DNA of 6,862 nucleotides from Prolixibacteraceae bacterium (GTDB taxonomy: Bacteria; Bacteroidota; Bacteroidia; Bacteroidales; Prolixibacteraceae). This document shows positions 4,642 through 6,862 of this stretch, piece after piece. The notes beneath the pieces are model-generated. The model saw only the letters and a list, made by a program, of their open reading frames with translations, searched no databases and had not been told where the DNA came from. The stretch covers positions 1-6,862 of the forward strand of contig DAIDJX010000182.1 in the NCBI GenBank assembly GCA_027451165.1, written 5' to 3'. Positions within the stretch are counted from its first letter, which is position 1. Each line of letters opens with the position of its first letter. Made by a program: the position numbers and the translations under genes.

Positions 4642-6862
4642 ATGAATCAAAAATACTACCTGTTGTTTTTAATGGTATTGTTCAGTATACCTCCAGTGTT
4701 TGCCCAACACAAACCTTTCCTCGAAAACATATACGACTACATCGAAAACCCTCAGATGATCGGTCTCGGACAAGAGGAAGGACATGTTCCGATGTTGCCA
4801 TACGCTTCTGTGGAAAAAGCGCTGACCCGCCTTCCTGAAAATTCCTCCGGCTACCTGTCGCTTGACGGGATCTGGAAATTCCTGTATGCGGTCAATCCGG
4901 GAGAAGCAAACAAGGAGTTCTTCAGCTATGATTTCAGGGAAAAGGAAATGCAGGAGATCCGCGTTCCCGGTCACTGGCAGATGCAGGGTTTCGGGGAGAA
5001 GATTTTCAGAAATGTTACCCAGCCTTTCGTGTCAAAACCACCGCAAATACCCCGGGATTACAATCCGGTAGGTTCGTACCGGAAAACTTTTAACCTTCCG
5101 GCTTCCTTCAGGAATAAAGAAATTATGCTCCATTTCGAGGGGGTAAGCTCAGCTTTCTTCCTTTGGGTAAACGGACAGGAAGCCGGCTACAACCAGGGAG
5201 CCAACGAGCCGGCGGAATTCAATGTAACCAAATTGCTCAAACCGGGGAAAAACACCATTTCGGTCATGGTATTCCAGTATTCCGACGGAACCTACAACGA
5301 AGACCAGGATATGTGGCGGTTGAGTGGCATCCACCGTAGTGTATACCTGATGGCCCTTCCCAAAACGCATATTTACGACTACTATTATTCCACGGATTTG
5401 GACAACCAATACAGGGAGGCTACCTTTAACCTGCAAACTACCCTCCGGAATTTTTCCCCGGTGGCAGTCAGGAACCTCCTCGTAAAAGTAACCCTTTATG
5501 ATCCCACTGCCCGGAAGGTGCTAAGAACCATAACCTCTGCCCCTTTTACCCTGGAAGCCAACGACCGGACCAACCACCGGTTCCGGGCAAAAATCAATGA
5601 CCCTCTCCTATGGTCCGCAGAAAAGCCGGTACTGTATCCGGTCACCTTTGAGTTGCTGGATGCTGCCGGAAAAACAATTGAGGCGCTTTCCGACCGGGTT
5701 GGATTCCGGGAGATGGAAGTAAAAAACCAGGTTTTTTACCTCAACGGAGTACCCATCAAACTGAACGGGGTGAACAGCCACATGCAGCATCCCGACCTGG
5801 GCCATACCATGGACCGGGCAACCATTCTGAAGGATTTTACCCTGATGAAACAGTTTAACATCAACTGTGTGCGTACCAGCCACTACCCCCCGGTGAAAGA
5901 ATACCTGGAACTGGCCGATGAAATGGGAATTTACATTGTGGATGAGTGCGGTGATGAAGCACATGCCACGGAATATATTTCAAAAGATTCCCTGTGGACA
6001 AAGTCATATGTGGAACGCGCCGAAAAAATGGTGCTCCGCGACCGGAACCATGCCTGCATCATCATGTGGAGCGCCGGCAATGAAAGCGGTTCCGGATTTA
6101 ACATCTGTGAAGTGATCAAGGCCGGAAAACGGTTGGATCCCAGCCGCCCGGCATGGATGTACGGCGGAAACGATTACGATGCCCCCGGCCATAACCCGGT
6201 GGAGTGCGAAGACATCATCGGCCCGCGCTACGGAACTCCTTTCCAGCTTAAAACGGATTTCGGACAATCTCCTGAGGAGATCGATCCACGTCCATCCTTT
6301 ATGGATGAATACCTCGCAGCCACCGGGAACAGCCTCGGCGGACTGGATGAATACTGGGAGGTGATCTACCGGTATCCGAGGCTGATGGGAGGCGCCATCT
6401 GGGATTTTGTGAGCCCCGGCCTGCGGGAAAAATACCTCAGCACTCCCGATTCCTCAGGAAATAACCTGGATGCAGCCCTGATGGGAAAAACCAACCTTGT
6501 TCCCGGCAAATCCGGGAAAGCTGTTCAACTGACCGGAACCGATACCTGGATTGAATTTTACCGGGATCCTCTGCTCGATATTTCCGGCAAAGCGCTGACC
6601 CTCTCCTTTTGGGTCAAACCAGGACCCTGGAATGGCAATGGTACTTTCCTGTCGAAAGGATTTTACCAGTTCGGGATCGAACAGGTTAACGAAAAAGAAA
6701 TAGAGTTTTTTGTGGGTGACCGGAAGAAGACCGGTGTGAAGACCTCCGTTCCCGGTAACTGGACCGGCTTTTGGCATCTGGTAACGGGGGTGTTCAACGG
6801 CGCACAACTTCAGTTGTACATTGACGGAGAATTAAAAGCCTCCGTACCCTGTACCCTGACCA
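4642..6862 (+). CDS. Exported GH2 family glycosidase, beta-galactosidase-like, with LamG-like domain (3' partial)
   Basis: From ATG 4642 the frame is open for 740 codons to the window edge. Residues 1-21 form a Sec signal peptide (cut at VFA-Q). Next come a GH2 sugar-binding domain (~45-240) with the LacZ-like EDQDMWRLSGI (Asp223 matching LacZ Asp201), an immunoglobulin-like domain (~245-350) and a TIM barrel (~355-595). By eye against E. coli LacZ: Glu481 in GNESG is the acid/base (Glu461), Glu556 in MDEY the nucleophile (Glu537), His380 matches His357, His414 matches His391, Glu439 and His441 match metal ligands Glu416 and His418, and Trp587 matches Trp568. The nucleophile block differs: Ala559 replaces LacZ His540. 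From ~607 a LamG/concanavalin-like jelly-roll starts (LTLSFWVKPGPW, LQLYIDGELKASV) instead of the LacZ GGDFGD block. The likely role is exo-hydrolysis of a beta-linked sugar outside the cytoplasm; galactose specificity is not assured. The 19-base gap to the esterase gene suggests an operon. The leader has no Shine-Dalgarno. Confidence 0.92.
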   Translation, partial: MNQKYYLLFLMVLFSIPPVFAQHKPFLENIYDYIENPQMIGLGQEEGHVPMLPYASVEKALTRLPENSSGYLSLDGIWKFLYAVNPGEANKEFFSYDFREKEMQEIRVPGHWQMQGFGEKIFRNVTQPFVSKPPQIPRDYNPVGSYRKTFNLPASFRNKEIMLHFEGVSSAFFLWVNGQEAGYNQGANEPAEFNVTKLLKPGKNTISVMVFQYSDGTYNEDQDMWRLSGIHRSVYLMALPKTHIYDYYYSTDLDNQYREATFNLQTTLRNFSPVAVRNLLVKVTLYDPTARKVLRTITSAPFTLEANDRTNHRFRAKINDPLLWSAEKPVLYPVTFELLDAAGKTIEALSDRVGFREMEVKNQVFYLNGVPIKLNGVNSHMQHPDLGHTMDRATILKDFTLMKQFNINCVRTSHYPPVKEYLELADEMGIYIVDECGDEAHATEYISKDSLWTKSYVERAEKMVLRDRNHACIIMWSAGNESGSGFNICEVIKAGKRLDPSRPAWMYGGNDYDAPGHNPVECEDIIGPRYGTPFQLKTDFGQSPEEIDPRPSFMDEYLAATGNSLGGLDEYWEVIYRYPRLMGGAIWDFVSPGLREKYLSTPDSSGNNLDAALMGKTNLVPGKSGKAVQLTGTDTWIEFYRDPLLDISGKALTLSFWVKPGPWNGNGTFLSKGFYQFGIEQVNEKEIEFFVGDRKKTGVKTSVPGNWTGFWHLVTGVFNGAQLQLYIDGELKASVPCTLT

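Overview
The window looks like a polysaccharide-processing locus of a Bacteroidota organism, probably an environmental carbohydrate degrader. The reasons are: a C-terminal segment resembling a type IX secretion (T9SS) sorting domain on the first gene; A-rich leaders without Shine-Dalgarno sequences; a Tat-type Gfo/Idh/MocA oxidoreductase of a subfamily common in Bacteroidota and Planctomycetota; and a GH2 / esterase gene set typical of that phylum. Family names come from motifs read by eye. No database search was possible.

Layout: all four genes are on the + strand and the two outer ones are cut by the window edges. (1) Positions 3-971: the C-terminal 322 residues of a large secreted protein, with a carbohydrate-binding-like beta-sandwich followed by a T9SS-like tail. 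(2) Positions 972-1136: a 165-base spacer with a weak hairpin, a candidate Bacteroidota -7 box and a small inverted repeat. (3) Positions 1137-2495: a Tat-signal Gfo/Idh/MocA oxidoreductase, complete. (4) Positions 2496-2603: a 108-base spacer mostly filled by an 18-bp inverted repeat with a third related copy inside it. (5) Positions 2604-4622: an exported three-part protein joining an alpha/beta-hydrolase, an SGNH/GDSL hydrolase and a C-terminal beta-sandwich. (6) Positions 4642-6862 (runs off the end): an exported GH2 beta-galactosidase-like enzyme in which a LamG-like jelly-roll begins directly after the TIM barrel, where LacZ would continue with its GGDFGD block.

Working together (inference): every gene product carries or probably carries an export signal, so the locus should act outside the cytoplasm. 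The dual esterase could remove acyl decorations, the GH2 enzyme could cleave exposed beta-glycosidic linkages, and the NAD(P)-type oxidoreductase could oxidise or epimerise a released sugar or help an oxidation/elimination route of glycoside cleavage. The 19-base gap between the esterase and GH2 genes suggests co-transcription. The oxidoreductase may belong to the same unit or be separated from it by the repeat. No transposase, tRNA, rRNA, CRISPR array or regulator gene was seen.

The most notable points are the fusion of two different serine-hydrolase folds in one chain, non-consensus residues at active-site motifs in both hydrolase domains and in the GH2 domain, the LamG insertion point, and the inverted repeat lying against the esterase start codon.
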